Shown here: piece after piece, positions 5,188 to 6,543 of the stretch | Numbering within the stretch: the stretch's first letter is position 1 | How the letters are laid out: each line of letters opens with the position of its first letter | Assembly (NCBI GenBank): GCA_036567205.1 | Contig: DATCVA010000140.1 | Coordinates: 1 to 6,543 of the forward strand | Reading direction: 5' to 3' | Source of the DNA: DATCVA01 sp036567205 | Lineage (GTDB): Bacteria; Pseudomonadota; Gammaproteobacteria; Burkholderiales; Burkholderiaceae_B | Length of the DNA: 6,543 nt | Program-made: the position numbers and the translations under genes | Notes under the pieces: generated by a model | What the model was told of the DNA's origin: nothing | Seen by the model: only the letters and a program-made list of their open reading frames with translations | The model's database searches: none

Positions 5188-6234
5188 ATGGCGGCACCCG
5201 CTACCGACTACGACGGTCCCTGGAAAGAGGCGCTGGATTATTACTTTGAGGATTTCCTGCGCTTGCTGGCTCCTTGGCTGTACGCGCAAGTTGACTGGAG
5301 CCATCCGCCGGTGTTCCTGGACAAAGAGCTGCAGGCGATTACGCGGGGCGAGGGTCGGGGCCGCTTGTACGCCGACAAACTGGTGCGGGTCGTCGGGCAA
5401 AGTCAGCAAGCCTTTTGTGTTCTGGTTCACGTGGAGGTTCAAGGCGGCAGAATGAATGCCGCAACGCTGCTACCCTTCGGTCGGCGTATGTTTCGCTATG
5501 CCTGGCGTATTGAGGATCGTTATATCGGCGGCATCGCCGGCCCGCACGGTGCGCAGCAACCTATGGAACTGGTCAGTCTGGCGGTGCTCACGGCCAGCCG
5601 TGGCCATGACACTCACCTGACGTATTCCTGGGGGAACCTTGAGGCCAATAGTGGGCAGTTTCGCTTTCGTGTCGTACACTTAGCTAATTGGATGGATCAC
5701 TGGGAAGCGTTGGAGCAAGAGGCCGCCCGCAATCCCTTTGCCGTGGTTGTGATGGCGCAGTTGCAAGCGCAAGTCACCGGTAAGAACGGTTCGCAGCGTC
5801 TGGTGTCTAAAACGCAGATTGTGCGGCTGCTGTATCGGTATCGCTACAGCAAAAAAGAGGCCTTGCGATTATTGCGTATTATTGATTGGATGATGGCGCT
5901 GCCGGCCGCACTGGAACCGGCCTTCGAGCAGGCCATGATTCGCATGGAACAGGAGCATAAAATGGCATTCGTCACCAGCATAGAACGCTTGAGTGAAAAG
6001 CGCGGATGGGAAAAGGGGCGGCTGGAAGGCCTGGATGAAGGCAAGCTTGAAGGGCGTGTAGAAGGACGCGTGGAAGGCGAAGCTTCATTGTTGCAACGTC
6101 AGCTCACTCGCAAATTCGGCCCTGTGCCTGAAGCCCTGCAACAACGTATCCAGACCGCTACGCTCGTCCAGCTGGAAACCTGGTCGTTGAATATTCTGGA
6201 CGCAAGCTCGCTGGACGAGGTGTTTGCTGATTAA
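5188..6234 (+). CDS. Rpn/YhgA-like PD-(D/E)XK nuclease family protein with DUF4351 domain, intact
   Basis: This is a cytoplasmic protein of 348 residues. YDGPWKEALDYYFEDFLRLL (8-27) and FLDKELQ (43-49) open the fold. ADKLVRV (62-68, D63) and HVEVQG (81-86, E83, Q85) carry the likely metal-binding residues of a PD-(D/E)XK core with E-x-Q in place of E-x-K. The family is annotated as DUF4351 or cytosolic proteins and is related to Rpn nucleases implicated in recombination and phage defence. A helical middle is followed by an EGxx tetrapeptide repeat (280-297) and DUF4351 (about 299-348). The start is ATG 5188 with AAAGG six bases upstream inside a hairpin. GGCCGGCC lies directly before the ATG. 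The 3' module matches the broken gene at 2326-3302, while the N-terminal half belongs to a different subfamily. DNA cleavage is inferred, not shown. Confidence 0.85.
   Translation: MAAPATDYDGPWKEALDYYFEDFLRLLAPWLYAQVDWSHPPVFLDKELQAITRGEGRGRLYADKLVRVVGQSQQAFCVLVHVEVQGGRMNAATLLPFGRRMFRYAWRIEDRYIGGIAGPHGAQQPMELVSLAVLTASRGHDTHLTYSWGNLEANSGQFRFRVVHLANWMDHWEALEQEAARNPFAVVVMAQLQAQVTGKNGSQRLVSKTQIVRLLYRYRYSKKEALRLLRIIDWMMALPAALEPAFEQAMIRMEQEHKMAFVTSIERLSEKRGWEKGRLEGLDEGKLEGRVEGRVEGEASLLQRQLTRKFGPVPEALQQRIQTATLVQLETWSLNILDASSLDEVFAD
5962..6234 (+). CDS. Possible internal C-terminal small protein (RpnS-like, DUF4351)
   Basis: An in-frame ATG (Met259 of the long form) has a perfect AGGAG (5951-5955) six bases upstream, better placed than the site of the full gene. 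It would give 90 residues: about 21 lead residues, the EGxx repeat and DUF4351. E. coli rpn genes make an equivalent in-frame C-terminal RpnS that inhibits the long nuclease, so this could be a built-in antitoxin. The SD and ATG are seen; function and expression are inferred. The first Rpn gene has a weaker equivalent at 3048. Confidence 0.4.
   Translation: MAFVTSIERLSEKRGWEKGRLEGLDEGKLEGRVEGRVEGEASLLQRQLTRKFGPVPEALQQRIQTATLVQLETWSLNILDASSLDEVFAD
6025..6077 (+). repeat. 12-nt periodic GAAGG repeat (five units) in second Rpn gene
   Basis: GAAGG begins at 6025, 6037, 6049, 6061 and 6073, exactly every 12 bases, encoding EGLD-EGKL-EGRV-EGRV-EG. It is the counterpart of 3093-3145. Measured from the first unit to the stop codon, both genes span exactly 210 bases. 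Confidence 0.8.
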
Positions 6235-6241
6235 GTTGCTA
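6175..6241 (+). repeat. 67-bp near-identical direct repeat, copy B
   Basis: This is the last 19 codons of the second Rpn gene, the stop and seven bases beyond, 65/67 identical to 3243-3309. The offset between copies is 2932 bases. Identity ends after GTTGCTA at 6241, and the flanks are unrelated thereafter. Confidence 0.92.
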
Positions 6242-6302
6242 ACCAACCGGCAAGACTCCACGAGCACTGAACTGAACCGCGTCTCGCAATTTCGGGATGG
6301 TT

Positions 6303-6543
6303 TCAGCGTTGCGATGTATTGCAAAGCCGTTGTACCAAAGCGTAAGGTAGCTGGGTTGTTAGCGGACGTTGTATTCCGAGATTTTGGCCGTGGTCCCGTA
6401 ATGCAGGGTTAGCCACCCAGTACAGACAAAAAATCAAGAAGAAAGCGATGGTGCTAAAAGGCGTGTGCTTGCGTTCGCCAAACAAGGGCAGGCGCACAAT
6501 AATCGTAATAAGCGCAATGACCGCGGCCGCATTAAAAAGCTTC
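6303..6543 (-). CDS. C-terminal part of an unrecognised membrane protein (partial, runs off right edge)
   Basis: On the minus strand a frame is open from the window edge to TGA at 6303-6305, giving about 80 residues. It holds two hydrophobic segments, AAAVIALITIIV and FSTIAFFLIFCLYWVA, joined by a short basic loop with GERKH. That fits a helical hairpin in the inner membrane with a positive loop on the cytoplasmic side. I do not recognise the family. The last 35 or so residues after the second helix are polar and look less conserved, so the tail may be a replaced or frameshifted end. The gene converges on the second Rpn gene with 68 bases between stops. No terminator is visible for either. 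Confidence 0.5.
   Translation of the reverse strand, partial: KLFNAAAVIALITIIVRLPLFGERKHTPFSTIAFFLIFCLYWVANPALRDHGQNLGIQRPLTTQLPYALVQRLCNTSQR

Noticed and set aside
5170..6044. Several minus-strand frames opposite the second Rpn gene
   Set aside because: They are antisense shadows of an intact 348-residue gene with family motifs.
3243..6241. Insertion sequence or composite transposon with the 67-bp repeats as ends
   Set aside because: There is no transposase gene inside, no terminal inverted repeats and no target-site duplication visible; the repeats are gene 3' ends.
6224..6412. Plus-strand 62-codon frame after the second Rpn gene
   Set aside because: It starts inside the Rpn gene without an RBS, and its sequence is not protein-like beyond chance.

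Overview
The window looks like accessory sequence from a GC-rich proteobacterium. A betaproteobacterium of the Burkholderiales (Alcaligenaceae-like) is my best guess, judged from protein style and codon use and not proven. Most of the window is GC-rich (43 of 60 bases in 5341-5400). The interval 3758-4627 is clearly AT-richer (22 of 60 G+C in 4261-4320), which points to a separately acquired gene.

Left part, minus strand: a tightly coupled gtr-type operon. It comprises a GtrA-family membrane flippase (976-1338, or from 1377), a GtrB-type bactoprenol glycosyltransferase (41-979), and the first codons of a third gene that overlaps gtrB by ATGA and leaves the window at base 1. Such clusters move a sugar across the inner membrane on undecaprenyl phosphate to decorate O-antigen or another envelope glycan. 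A non-coding gap with two inverted repeats separates the operon from a divergently transcribed periplasmic Cu/Zn superoxide dismutase gene, sodC (1683-2210).

Right part, plus strand: a defence-like island. Two genes of the Rpn / PD-(D/E)XK nuclease plus DUF4351 superfamily (2326-3302 and 5188-6234) lie in the same direction. Their N-terminal halves differ, but they share a gap-free 3' module of 210 nt. The last 67 nt of that shared DNA (3243-3309 and 6175-6241), running 7 nt past the stop codon, is 65/67 identical and forms a direct repeat 2932 bp apart. Between the copies lie a degraded HigA-like antitoxin gene with no toxin (3321-3644), an AT-rich Abi-alpha/DUF4393 gene (3758-4627), a weak hypothetical ORF (4783-5076) and an intrinsic terminator (5042-5074).

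The first Rpn gene carries a one-base frameshift near codon 43. The second is intact. Each has a stem-loop just before its start codon whose 3' arm contains the Shine-Dalgarno-like bases, and each has a TATAGT box placed so that a transcript starting there would lack most or all of the 5' arm. Each also has an internal in-frame ATG with an upstream SD-like sequence that would yield a C-terminal protein of 84 or 90 residues. This resembles the intragenic RpnS antitoxins described for E. coli rpn genes. In the first gene the frameshift would abolish the long form and leave the short one. The right edge holds the C-terminal part of an unrecognised minus-strand membrane protein (6303-6543).
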